DNA of 64,000 nucleotides. It comes from MR-S7 sp000400995 (GTDB taxonomy: Bacteria > Pseudomonadota > Gammaproteobacteria > Burkholderiales > Burkholderiaceae_C). Location: contig NZ_CP152342.1 of assembly GCF_045291395.1 (NCBI RefSeq), positions 992,001 to 1,056,000 of the forward strand. Reading direction: 5' to 3'. The notes below the pieces were generated by a model, which worked only from the letters and a program-made list of their open reading frames with translations, did no database searches and had not been told where the DNA came from. Of this stretch, positions 38,148 to 46,095 are shown piece after piece (within the stretch, counting starts at the first letter, position 1; each line of letters begins with the position of its first letter). The translations under genes and the position numbers were made by a program.

Positions 38148-38591
38148 ATGCAGCACCGCATCGGAGACGCCGCCCGCCTGTCGGGCGTGCCTGCCGCCAA
38201 CATCCGCTACTACGAGAAGGAGGGCCTGCTCGCCGCCCAGGCGCGGGCCGACAACCGCTACCGCCTCTACAGCGACGACGAGGTGCACCGCCTGCGCTTC
38301 GTGCGCCTGTGCCGGGCCATGGACATGTCCCTGGATGAAGTGCGCACGCTGCTCGCGCTGGATGCAGGAGGCACCGCCGACGGCCACGCCGCCTGCGCCA
38401 CGCTGGACGAGCACCTGGGCCACGTGCGCACGCGCCTGGCCGAGCTGCACGCGCTGGAGCAGGAGCTGCGCGCGCTGCGCGGCCGCTGCGACGGCACGGG
38501 CGGGCAGTGCCACGTGATCGAGGCGCTGCACGCACGGGCTGACGCCGAGCCCGTGCCGCCGCCCGCGCCGCTGGCGCGGCGCCATGTGTGA
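38148..38591 (+). CDS. Cd(II)/Pb(II)-responsive MerR-family regulator (CadR/PbrR-like)
   Basis: The 147-residue regulator begins M-Q-H-R-I-G-D-A-A-R-L-S-G-V, a MerR winged helix-turn-helix with I-R-Y-Y-E-K-E-G-L and N-R-Y-R-L-Y. A dimerisation helix and a C-terminal metal loop follow. The Cys residues are in A-A-C-A-T-L-D-E-H, G-R-C-D-G and G-Q-C-H-V-I-E-A-L, as expected for the CadR/PbrR group. It sits divergently to the ATPase and should activate it from the operator between them. ATG 38148 is preferred to an upstream start at 38115 that would lie inside the operator. Confidence 0.88.
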   Translation: MQHRIGDAARLSGVPAANIRYYEKEGLLAAQARADNRYRLYSDDEVHRLRFVRLCRAMDMSLDEVRTLLALDAGGTADGHAACATLDEHLGHVRTRLAELHALEQELRALRGRCDGTGGQCHVIEALHARADAEPVPPPAPLARRHV

Positions 38592-38607
38592 CTGCATTGC
38601 TATTCGA

Positions 38608-38655
38608 TTGATAGCTGGTTGCGCTTGATGGATGGGCGCTGCGGGGCTTTTTGAT
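38608..38655 (+). repeat. Dispersed repeat copy 9
   Basis: GATAGCTGGTTGCGCTTGAT then GGGCGCTGCGGGGCTTTTTG. It is intergenic between merR and the MlaE-type permease gene, with a T-run at its end that could help termination of merR. Confidence 0.75.
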
Positions 38656-38690
38656 ACATGGGAACACCCTGGCTCGCCTATGATGCGCGC

Positions 38691-39500
38691 ATGAACGCGG
38701 CCCCCCTGATCCTGCCCCTGCCCGAGCGCGCCTGGCGCGTGGCGCGGCGCTGGGCCGTGGCGTGGTGGCGCATTCTCTACCTGGGTGCGGTGGTCATGGT
38801 GCTGATGCTCTCGCCCTCCAGCTACTCGCGCGCCACGCGCTGGCGGCTGGCGCGCCATATGTACCAGGACACGGCGCCCATCCTGCTGGGCTTCACCGTG
38901 CTGGCGGCGCTGTTGTGCCTGGTCATCACGCGCATCGTGGTGGTGACGGCGCAGAGCTACGGCCTGTCGCGCTATGCGCTGGAGATGGTGATCCGCGTGC
39001 TCGTGCTGGAGCTGATCCCGCTTACCGCCGCGCTGTTCGTGGCCATGCGCGCCACCATCCCCAACGGCACGCAGCTCGCGCTGATGCGCCAGTCCGGCCG
39101 CCTGGAGGCGTTGCGCCAGCGGGGCGCCGACCCGGTGCGCATGGAGCTGATGCCGCGCGTGGTGGCCGGGGTGTACGCCAGCATCACGCTGGCGGCGCTG
39201 TCGTGCGTGGTGGCGCTGGTCATGGCCTACCTGGGCGTCTACGGCTTCAACACCGCGGGGCTGCCCGGCTACACGCGCATGTTCGGCCAAGTGTTCACGC
39301 CGCAGATCACGCTGGTGTTCGCGCTCAAGACCGTGTTCTTCAGCCTGGCGGTGGCGCTCATTCCCATGGCGGCCGGGCTCTACGAAAGCGGAGACGCGGG
39401 GCGCGCCCTGCAGCCCGATTCCGAGCTGGGCGGGCTGGCGCGCATGTTCGCCGTGCTGCTGCTGATCGAAGTCGCCTCGCTCATGGGCAACTACTACTGA
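38691..39500 (+). CDS. MlaE/YrbE-type ABC transporter permease
   Basis: The 269-residue protein has five or six membrane segments and the MlaE core (R-Q-S-G-R-L-E-A-L-R-Q-R-G-A-D-P-V-R, then M-P-R-V-V-A-G-V-Y). It should form the inner-membrane part of an MCE lipid transporter with the MCE protein encoded three bases after its stop. ATG 38691 is preferred to ATG 38658, which adds 11 residues next to the repeat. No ATPase (MlaF-type) gene is adjacent, although one normally accompanies this gene set. Confidence 0.85.
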   Translation: MNAAPLILPLPERAWRVARRWAVAWWRILYLGAVVMVLMLSPSSYSRATRWRLARHMYQDTAPILLGFTVLAALLCLVITRIVVVTAQSYGLSRYALEMVIRVLVLELIPLTAALFVAMRATIPNGTQLALMRQSGRLEALRQRGADPVRMELMPRVVAGVYASITLAALSCVVALVMAYLGVYGFNTAGLPGYTRMFGQVFTPQITLVFALKTVFFSLAVALIPMAAGLYESGDAGRALQPDSELGGLARMFAVLLLIEVASLMGNYY

Positions 39501-39502
39501 CG

Positions 39503-40486
39503 ATGAACGACCCCCGTACTCCCACGCCCGATGGCGAACTGCTGCGCCCCGTGGCCCACCTGCGCGCCAAGGCGGCGGCGCTGCTGCTGTTCACGCTGCT
39601 GCTGGTGGCGGGCTCGGTGCTCTATCTGCTCTATGCGCGCGGCGCGTTCGAGCCCACGCAGCGCCTGGTGCTCACCGCCGACGACTCCGAGGGCGTGGCC
39701 GTGGGCATGGACATGACCTTCTCGGGCTTCCCCATCGGCCGCGTGCGGCGCATCGAGCTGGCGGGCGACGGCAACGTGCGCATCCTGGTGGACGTGGCGC
39801 GCCGCGATGCGCACTGGCTGCGCCAGTCCAGCGTGTTCACGCTGGTGCGCGGCATCGTGGGCGGCACCACCATCAAGGCCTACAGCGGCATCCTCACCGA
39901 CCCGCCGCTGGAGGATGGCGCCGAGCGCCCCGTGCTGCGCGGCGACGCCACGGCGGAGATCCCGCAGCTCATGTCCAACGCGCGGCAGCTGCTGGAGAAC
40001 CTCAACGCGCTCACCGCGTCGGATTCGGCCCTGGGCGGCGCCGTGGGCAACGTGCGTGCTCTCACCGAGCGGCTCAACGCGCCGGGCGGCGCCCTGGGCG
40101 TGCTCATGGGCAACGAGCAGGACGCGAAGAAGATCGTCACCACCCTGGAGCGCACCAACCAGCTGCTGGCTCGCATCGACGGCATGGCCGCCAAGGCCGA
40201 CAGGCAGGTCTTCGGCGCGGGTGCCGATCCCGGCCTGGTGCCGGAGGTGCGCGCCGCCGTCGTGCAACTCCATGCCCTGCTGGCCGATGCTCGCCAGAGC
40301 CTGACCAAGGTGGACGCCGTGCTGGCCGAGGCCCAGGCTGTGGGCGCCAACGCCCGCGAGGCCACCACCGACCTGGGCCTGCTCCGCGCCGAGGTGGAGG
40401 CGAGCCTGCGCAAGGTGGAGGGCCTGGTCAACGAAGTCAACCGCAAGTGGCCCTTTGCGCGCGACACGGAGCTGAAGCTGCCATGA
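39503..40486 (+). CDS. MCE (MlaD-type) lipid transport protein
   Basis: The 327-residue protein has one N-terminal membrane helix (A-A-L-L-L-F-T-L-L-L-V-A-G-S-V-L-Y-L-L-Y). A single MCE domain follows (A-D-D-S-E-G-V-A-V-G-M-D-M-T-F-S-G-F-P-I-G-R-V), then a long helical tail with many A-L-x-x-L-N heptads. MCE proteins form hexameric tunnels that carry lipids across the periplasm. The stop TGA overlaps ATG 40483, the expected original start of the next gene, by four bases. Confidence 0.87.
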   Translation: MNDPRTPTPDGELLRPVAHLRAKAAALLLFTLLLVAGSVLYLLYARGAFEPTQRLVLTADDSEGVAVGMDMTFSGFPIGRVRRIELAGDGNVRILVDVARRDAHWLRQSSVFTLVRGIVGGTTIKAYSGILTDPPLEDGAERPVLRGDATAEIPQLMSNARQLLENLNALTASDSALGGAVGNVRALTERLNAPGGALGVLMGNEQDAKKIVTTLERTNQLLARIDGMAAKADRQVFGAGADPGLVPEVRAAVVQLHALLADARQSLTKVDAVLAEAQAVGANAREATTDLGLLRAEVEASLRKVEGLVNEVNRKWPFARDTELKLP

Positions 40487-40489
40487 AAC

Positions 40490-40618
40490 AACACCCCCTG
40501 AGTCGCTTCGCGCCTTCTCCCCGCTCTCGGCTTTGCCGGGCAGGGGAACGCAGCCAGCGCGGCGGGGCGGCGCGGCCGGCTCAGGCCCTTGCGCGGCTGC
40601 CCGCGTATGGGCTGCGCC
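40490..40618 (+). repeat. Second dispersed-repeat-like element at the start of the lipoprotein gene
   Basis: The stretch begins CACCCCCTGAGTCGCTTCGC and includes CAGCCAGCGCGGCGGGGCGG and CCCTTGCGCGGC. From memory it resembles intergenic repeats common in Comamonadaceae ("CCCCTGAG-CGC...GGGGACGC-GCCAGCGCGGCGGGGCGGC"). It separates the coupled ATG at 40483 from the signal peptide codons of the lipoprotein and leaves them in different frames. Confidence 0.55.
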
Positions 40619-41483
40619 AGCGGTTCTGCTGGCGGCATTGTTGGCCGCCTGCGCCTCCAAGCCCCCGGTGCCTGACTGGCAGATGAACGCCCACGGTGCC
40701 GCGCAGAAGGCGGTGGAGGCCTACCTGTCCGGGGACAGCCGCGTCGCCGACCTGGAATGGGCCCGCGCACGCAGCGAGGTGTCGCGCACCGGCAGCCCCG
40801 CGCTGCTGGCGCGCGTGGAACTGCTGCGCTGCGCTGCCCAGGCCGCAAGCCTGGAGGTCGCGCCTTGCGACGCCTTCGAGCCCCTGCGCGCTGATGCCGG
40901 CCCTGCCGAGGCGGCCTATGCCGACTACCTCGCCGGCCGCGCCACCGCGCAGCAGGCCGCGCTGCTGCCCGAGCCCCAGCGCGCGGCCCATGCCAGCGTG
41001 GCCGCCATCCCGGGCATCGCCGACCCGCTCGCGCGCCTGGTGGCCGCAGGCAGCGCCCTGCGCGCCGGCCGTGCCACGCCCGAGACCCTGGTCGCCGCCA
41101 CCGATGCCGCCTCCGCCCAGGGCTGGCGCCGGCCGCTGCTGGCTTGGCTGCTGCTGCGCGCCGATGCCGCCGACCAGGCGGGCGACGCTTCTTCGGCCGC
41201 CGCGCTGCGCCGCCGTATCGCGCTGGTGGAGAGCGGCGGGCAGAAAAAAGCCGCCCGTGAGGGCGGCTCAAGGAGGAGACATCGGGAAATCGGGTCAGTC
41301 GAAGACTTCGGCGGGTACCAACTGGTCGAGCTGGCTGTGTACCTGCGAGTCGGCCGCCTGCGCCGTGTGGCGCGGCTCCAGCGTCATGCCGTAGGCCGCC
41401 AGGGCCAGCAGCACGGTGAGGGCGAAGGTGGCAGCGGCATGCGATCCAGGGCGGCGACGGCGGTTCATGGCGGAAACCTCTGA
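40533..41483 (+). CDS. MCE-operon auxiliary lipoprotein with altered ends
   Basis: The convincing part runs from the signal peptide A-P-A-V-L-L-A-A-L-L-A-A-C-A-S (lipobox Cys at 40650-40652) to about R-R-R-I-A-L-V-E at 41235. It is a helical, TPR-like lipoprotein of about 200 residues, third in the MlaE-MCE set. The start is unclear: the ATGA-coupled ATG 40483 is out of frame because a repeat lies between, and the only in-frame start I see is TTG 40533. No stop occurs before 41481, so the frame runs through a terminator of the opposite strand and over the antisense gene 41295-41468. This too is abnormal. The gene may be damaged at both ends. Confidence 0.55.
   Translation: MPGRGTQPARRGGAAGSGPCAAARVWAAPAVLLAALLAACASKPPVPDWQMNAHGAAQKAVEAYLSGDSRVADLEWARARSEVSRTGSPALLARVELLRCAAQAASLEVAPCDAFEPLRADAGPAEAAYADYLAGRATAQQAALLPEPQRAAHASVAAIPGIADPLARLVAAGSALRAGRATPETLVAATDAASAQGWRRPLLAWLLLRADAADQAGDASSAAALRRRIALVESGGQKKAAREGGSRRRHREIGSVEDFGGYQLVELAVYLRVGRLRRVARLQRHAVGRQGQQHGEGEGGSGMRSRAATAVHGGNL
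41244..41268 (-). terminator. Terminator of the 57-codon leftward gene
   Basis: On the minus strand AGCCGCCC, loop TCAC and GGGCGGCT are followed by TTTTTT. Confidence 0.85.
41295..41468 (-). CDS. Small exported or membrane-anchored protein, 57 residues
   Basis: An ATG at 41468 opens a frame reading M-N-R-R-R-R-P-G-S-H-A-A-A, then a hydrophobic helix (T-F-A-L-T-V-L-L-A-L-A-A-Y-G-M) and a polar tail ending L-V-P-A-E-V-F-D. A strong Rho-independent terminator lies 27 bases after the stop in the same orientation, which supports it as a true gene. It is antisense to the run-on end of the auxiliary lipoprotein frame. Function unknown; the Arg-rich start plus helix suggests a membrane anchor or signal peptide. 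Confidence 0.7.
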   Translation of the reverse strand: MNRRRRPGSHAAATFALTVLLALAAYGMTLEPRHTAQAADSQVHSQLDQLVPAEVFD

Positions 41484-41599
41484 AAGGGCAGGTCGAAAAC
41501 GGGTATGCCGCTATTGAACCAGCGCCACGCCGCGCGCTGTGTCAGACAGTCTTGACAGAGGCTTGTGGCACCCAGGTTTGAAACCGCACTTACACCCCG

Positions 41600-42790
41600 C
41601 TACAACCGCACCGGCGGCACGCTGCCCAGCAGCCGGATCAGATCCTGCTGCCGCACCGTGCCCGTCTTGGCGAAGATGGCCGAGAGCTGCGAGCGCACCG
41701 TGCTCACCTTCACGCCCAGCGCGCCGGCCATCTGCGCCGGGCTGGCGCCGCGCAGCAGCAGCGGCAGCACGCGCGCCTCGGCCGCCGACAGGCCGAACAG
41801 GCGCGTGACGAAATCAGCCACGCCTTCGGGCGCATGGCCCTGGCGCGTGAGCAGCAGCATGCAGGCGCCGGGCTGGGCGGCGCGCGCCTCGCCGCCGGCC
41901 TGCGCGCGTTCCTCGATGGGCAGCGCCAGCGCCATCAGGGCCTGCGGCCCGTCGCCCAGCACCAGGCCGCCGCCCTGGCCGCGCGCGGCTGCATGCACCA
42001 GCCGGCCCAGCGCGTCGCGGGCTTCCACGCGCACGGGCAAGCTGCCCATCCACTGCGCCAGCGCCGGTGCGGCCGCCAGGGCGCGCGCGGCATGGTTGGC
42101 GTAGAGCGCCTGCGCTGCGGGGTCGAGCATCACCAGGCCGAAGTCCAGCGCATCCAGGAAGCGATGCAGCAGCGACACCTGCTCCTGCAGCCGGCGCGTG
42201 GTCCAGTGCAGGTCGAAGGCGCGCAGCATGTGCGGGTAGAGCAGGTGCAGCCGTTCCACGTCGCGCGCGTCGAAGTCGGGCTGGTCCGGGTGGCGGAACA
42301 GGTTCAGGATCATCGGCGGCGCCAGGCCCGGCACGCTGCCGTCGGAAACCACCGCCGTCAGCATGTGCTCCACGGGGTACAGCAGCATGTATTCGCGGTA
42401 GAAGCGGCTGGCGCACAGCACGGGCGCGGGCACGAGGTCGGTGCCGCGGAAGATGCTGCCCTGCACCAGCACGTTGCGCGCCATGCACGCGTGCAGCCAG
42501 GGGTTGTGCTGGATCCAGTGCTCCGCGTAGGCGCGTTCCAGCGCCTCGGGCAGGTTCCAGGCGGCATAGAAGCTCGCCGCGTGCGGGCCCTGGCCGTAGG
42601 TGGTGCACCAGCAGGCCACGTCGGCCTTCAACGCCTGGGCGATCGCCTGCACCACGCCATGCCAGGCTTCGTCGCGGCCCACGGCGCCGTACAGGGCGGT
42701 CTGCACGCGGTCGAAGGCGGCGAGCGACATCTCGCCGTCCTGCACCAGCGGGGCGGCCGCGTTCGTTGTGGTCTGTGCCGACTCTGCCAT
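41600..42790 (-). CDS. LuxR-family transcriptional regulator
   Basis: The 396-residue regulator has an N-terminal sensor-like region (residues about 25-210, with aromatic-rich patches W-C-T-T-Y-G and Y-A-A-W-N-L) resembling GAF/PAS-type modules. A second PAS-like stretch follows (L-D-A-L-D-F-G-L-V-M-L-D). The C-terminal LuxR helix-turn-helix is at about 335-390 (L-S-A-A-E-A-R-V-L, V-S-T-V-R-S-Q-L-S-A-I-F-A-K-T-G). There is no autoinducer-synthase gene nearby. The target is unknown. Confidence 0.85.
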   Translation of the reverse strand: MAESAQTTTNAAAPLVQDGEMSLAAFDRVQTALYGAVGRDEAWHGVVQAIAQALKADVACWCTTYGQGPHAASFYAAWNLPEALERAYAEHWIQHNPWLHACMARNVLVQGSIFRGTDLVPAPVLCASRFYREYMLLYPVEHMLTAVVSDGSVPGLAPPMILNLFRHPDQPDFDARDVERLHLLYPHMLRAFDLHWTTRRLQEQVSLLHRFLDALDFGLVMLDPAAQALYANHAARALAAAPALAQWMGSLPVRVEARDALGRLVHAAARGQGGGLVLGDGPQALMALALPIEERAQAGGEARAAQPGACMLLLTRQGHAPEGVADFVTRLFGLSAAEARVLPLLLRGASPAQMAGALGVKVSTVRSQLSAIFAKTGTVRQQDLIRLLGSVPPVRL

Positions 42791-42886
42791 CAGGCCCTCG
42801 CTCTCCCGGCCCGCCGCGGGCCGGCCACCGGCGATTGTGCGGCCGGCGCCGACACGCGCAAACCGGTGTCCAGCGGAGATATGTGT

Positions 42887-42932
42887 ATAAAAATTGCCTC
42901 CAGCGCTTGTGTACCAAGCGCAAGCAGCTATT
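42887..42932 (-). repeat. Dispersed repeat copy 10
   Basis: AAATTGCCTCCAGCGCTTGT then AAGCGCAAGCAGCTATTTAA. It lies immediately downstream of the IPTL-CTERM protein stop. Confidence 0.83.
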
Positions 42933-42935
42933 TAA

Positions 42936-44506
42936 TCAATAGCGGTTGGCTTGCCCCAGACGGCGTGCGCCCAGCGCCGCGCAGGCCAGCGCCAGCAGCA
43001 TCAGCGCCCATTCGCTGAGGGTGGGGATGGCTGCCGTGGCTCCGCCGCCGCCGGGGGGCGCGGCCAGGGGGTGACGGGTCCGGCCTGCGCGCTCGCGGGG
43101 CCGGGGCCGTGGCTGCTTTGGGCCGTGGCGGTGCAGTCGTATGCCGTGCCGGGCACGGCGGTCACGGTGAGCGGGCTGGCGCCGCTGGCCTGCACGGCGG
43201 CGCCGCCGCCCACGGGGGTGCAGGTGGCGGTGTAGCCGGTAACCCCCGCGCCAACGTCGGCGGGCGCGGCGATGGCGAGCGCGATCCGGGCCGGGCCGGG
43301 CGTGGCGACGGTGATGGCGGGCGCGCCGGGCAGGTTGACCAGCCGTTCGATATGGGGGTGCGTGCCGCCGCCCGCCGTGGTGAAGTTGCCGATGACGACG
43401 AGGCTGTGGTCCGCCTGCTCCACCACGTCGTACAGCCCGACTCCCAGGGCTGGTGTGAAGGCCACGTTCAGCGTGGTGTCCACTACGCCGGCTCCGCCGG
43501 TGTTGAAACGCGCCAGCCCGGTGATGGGCTCGCCGCCGAAGGACGTGAAGCTGCCTGCCGCCAGCACGGTGCCGCCGCCCAGGGCCACCAGCCGGTTGAC
43601 TGAAGACCCCGTGGTGACGCCCAGGGTGAACGTGGGCGTGTCGGCGCCGCTGCTCACGTTCAGCAGCGCGAGTCGGCTTTTCGTCGCGCCGCCAATGTTG
43701 GCGAAGCTGCCGCCCGTGAGGATGCCGCCGCTGCCGGTTTCCAGGATGGCGGTGTATACGGTGGCATTGGCGTCAGGGTTGAAGCTGTTGTCCAGCGCGC
43801 CCGCGCTGTTCAGGCGCGCGATGCGGTTGCGCGTGGTGCCGTCCACCTGCGTGAACTCGCCCGCGATGAGGATGTCGGAGCCGTCGAGCGTGATGTTGCG
43901 CACCATGCCGTTGATCTGCAGGTCGGGGAAGGTGCTGTCGAAGCTGCCGTCCACGTTCAGGCGGGCCAGCCGGGCATGGGTGGGGTTGCCGTCCACGGTG
44001 ACGAAGTCGCCGCCGATCAGGAGCTTGCCGTCGGCCTGCACGGCCATCGCTGCGACGCCGCCGCCGCTCAACGTGGCAGGGGGCGCAAAGGCCGTGTCCA
44101 GCGTGCCGTCGGCCAGCAGGCGGCCAAGGCTCGCGCGCGGGACGCCGTTGAGCGCGGTGAAGCCGCCGCCCACGAAGATGGAGTCGTCGCTCTGGACGAG
44201 CAGCCGGTAGACGCTTGCGCCGGCGTTGATGTGAGCAGTGAAGGCCGTGTCCAGCGTGCCGTCGGCATTCAGCCGGGCGAGGCGGGTGCGCGGCTGGCCC
44301 GATGCGGTGTCAAAGGCGCCGCCGATCACCAGTTGGCCGGCGGACTGGCGCGCCAGCGCGTTGATAGAGGCGTCGGTACTGCCCTGCCAGGTGGGGGCCG
44401 CCTGCCATGCGGCCTGGGCAGGGGCGGCGGCCAGCAGGGCCAGCGCGGCCAGGGCGGGGGCGGCGCGCCGCACGGCACGAAAAGAACGCGAAACGGTGGA
44501 CTGCAC
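42936..44506 (-). CDS. Secreted beta-propeller-like protein with IPTL-CTERM sorting tail, frameshifted near the end
   Basis: The protein starts at GTG 44506 with a signal peptide (A-L-A-A-L-A-L-L-A-A-A-P-A-Q-A-A-W). It has about seven delta-60/Kelch-like repeats of the form G-G-x-F-x-x-x-x-G-x-x-R-x-x-L-A-R-L-N-x-D-G-x-x-D-x-x-F, then a fibronectin-like segment. As written it ends at 43001 (...P-S-A-N-G-R). One extra C in the C5 run (G5 at 43067-43071 on the plus strand) would restore P-L-A-A-P-P-G-G-G-G-A-T-A-A, then the tail I-P-T-L-S-E-W-A-L-M-L-L-A-L and a basic end, stopping at 42936. IPTL-CTERM tails are processed by exosortase-type transpeptidases. Confidence 0.78.
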
Positions 44507-44594
44507 GGTGTTTTCCCCTCATGGAACATGAACGCGGCGATGGTTGCAAACGCCGCGGGGAAAAACATCCGTCAAATGAAGGAAAGCGCGCGGG

Positions 44595-46082
44595 TCATCC
44601 CGGACGCAGCGCCTGCGCCAGCCGCGAGGCCGTCAGCGCCCGGGCGGGCGGCCAGGCGTCGGCCGCCGCGCCGTGCAGCCAGCAGGCATGGGCGGCGGCG
44701 GTGAAGGCATCGCCGGGCATGCGCGCCAGCAGCGCGCCGGCCAGCCCGGCCAGCACGTCGCCCGTGCCGCCGGTGGCCAGCAGCGCATTGCCGGTGGGGT
44801 TGACGAGCGGCGTGTGCCCTGGCGCGGCGATCACGCTGCCGGAGCCCTTGAGCAGCACCGTGCAGCCGAAGCGGCCAGCGAGTGCCTGGGCGGCGGCGAG
44901 GCGGTCGGCCTGCACGGTGGCAGTGTCGGTGCCCAGCAGCCGCGCGGCCTCGAGCGGGTGGGGCGTGAGCATGGTGGCCGGGCCGCGCGCCTGCAGCAGG
45001 CGCTGGAGCGCGCCGTCGGCCGCGATGGCGTTGAGCGCGTCGGCGTCCAGCACCAGGCGCCGGGCCTCGCGCAGCACCTGCGGCAGCACGGCGGTCACGG
45101 CCGCGCCGCCGCCGCAGCCGCAGACCACGGTGAGGCGGGCGAGGTCGAGCGCATCCACCCGGCGCAGCATGATCTCGAGTTGCTGTGCGAAGGCGGCGGT
45201 GGCTCCGCAGTCCAGCAGTGCCGCCATCACGCGCCCCGCGCCGCCGTGCAGGGCCGCGCTGGCCGCGAGCAGCGCCGCGCCGGTCATGCCCATGCCGCGT
45301 GCGTGCAGGCCCTCGCCGCCGACCACGGCCACGTCGCCGAAGCTGCCTTTATGGCTGGCATGCGCGCGGGCTGCGCCGTGCGGCGCACCGGCCAGCCAGG
45401 CCGTGGGAGCGTGGGGGGCGGGCACGCCCAGGTCGTCGAGCCAGACGGTGCCTGCCGCGTCGCGGCCATGGGCGGTGAACAGGCCGGGCTTGAGGGTGAG
45501 CAGGCTCAGCGTATGGCTCTGGCTGGCCGGAGGCCGGGTGGGCGCGAAGCCCGGCGCCCACTGGCCGGTGTCTGCGATCAGGCCCGAGGGCAGGTCCACG
45601 CAGAGCGTGGGCGCGGCGTTGGTGCGCAGGTGCTCCAGCCACTGCAGCAGGCGCGGGTCGGGCGCGCGCGAGGAGGGCCCCAGGCCGATGCCGAGCAGCG
45701 CGTCCACGCACAGGTCCTGCGGGTCGAGGGCGGGCGGTGTGTCGATGAAGGGCACGCCCGCATCGCGCGCACGCTGCCACGAGCGGCGCGCATCGGGTGG
45801 CAGCGCGTCGGGCCGGCCCAGCCAGGTCACGGCCACGGGGTGGCCCGCGCGGTGCAGCAGTGCGGCGGCCTCCAGTCCGTCGCCGCCGTTGTTGCCGCCG
45901 CCGCAGGCGATCCAGATGCAGCGCGCGTGGGGCGCCAGGGCCAAGGCCAGCCGGGCGGTGGCCTGGCCGGCGCGCTGCATCAGCGTGTGGGGCGGCAGCG
46001 CGGCGGCAGCCGCGGCTTCGATGGCGCGCGTGGCGGCGGTGCCGTACAGGGCGTGGGGTTGGGCGGTGGGGATGCGCAGCAT
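44595..46082 (-). CDS. nnr: Bifunctional NAD(P)H-hydrate epimerase / ADP-dependent NAD(P)H-hydrate dehydratase
   Basis: The 495-residue fusion repairs damaged NAD(P)H hydrates. The N-terminal YjeF epimerase domain (to about residue 220) has G-G-G-N-N-G-G-D-G and V-D-A-L-L-G-I-G-L. The C-terminal ribokinase-like dehydratase has L-D-A-D-A-L-N-A-I and the nucleotide and catalytic motif G-N-A-L-L-A-T-G-G-T-G-D-V-L-A-G. Both domains look complete. It is encoded downstream of dadA on the same strand, 13 bases apart. Confidence 0.92.
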   Translation of the reverse strand: MLRIPTAQPHALYGTAATRAIEAAAAAALPPHTLMQRAGQATARLALALAPHARCIWIACGGGNNGGDGLEAAALLHRAGHPVAVTWLGRPDALPPDARRSWQRARDAGVPFIDTPPALDPQDLCVDALLGIGLGPSSRAPDPRLLQWLEHLRTNAAPTLCVDLPSGLIADTGQWAPGFAPTRPPASQSHTLSLLTLKPGLFTAHGRDAAGTVWLDDLGVPAPHAPTAWLAGAPHGAARAHASHKGSFGDVAVVGGEGLHARGMGMTGAALLAASAALHGGAGRVMAALLDCGATAAFAQQLEIMLRRVDALDLARLTVVCGCGGGAAVTAVLPQVLREARRLVLDADALNAIAADGALQRLLQARGPATMLTPHPLEAARLLGTDTATVQADRLAAAQALAGRFGCTVLLKGSGSVIAAPGHTPLVNPTGNALLATGGTGDVLAGLAGALLARMPGDAFTAAAHACWLHGAAADAWPPARALTASRLAQALRPG

Positions 46083-46095
46083 CGGCGCATTGTGG

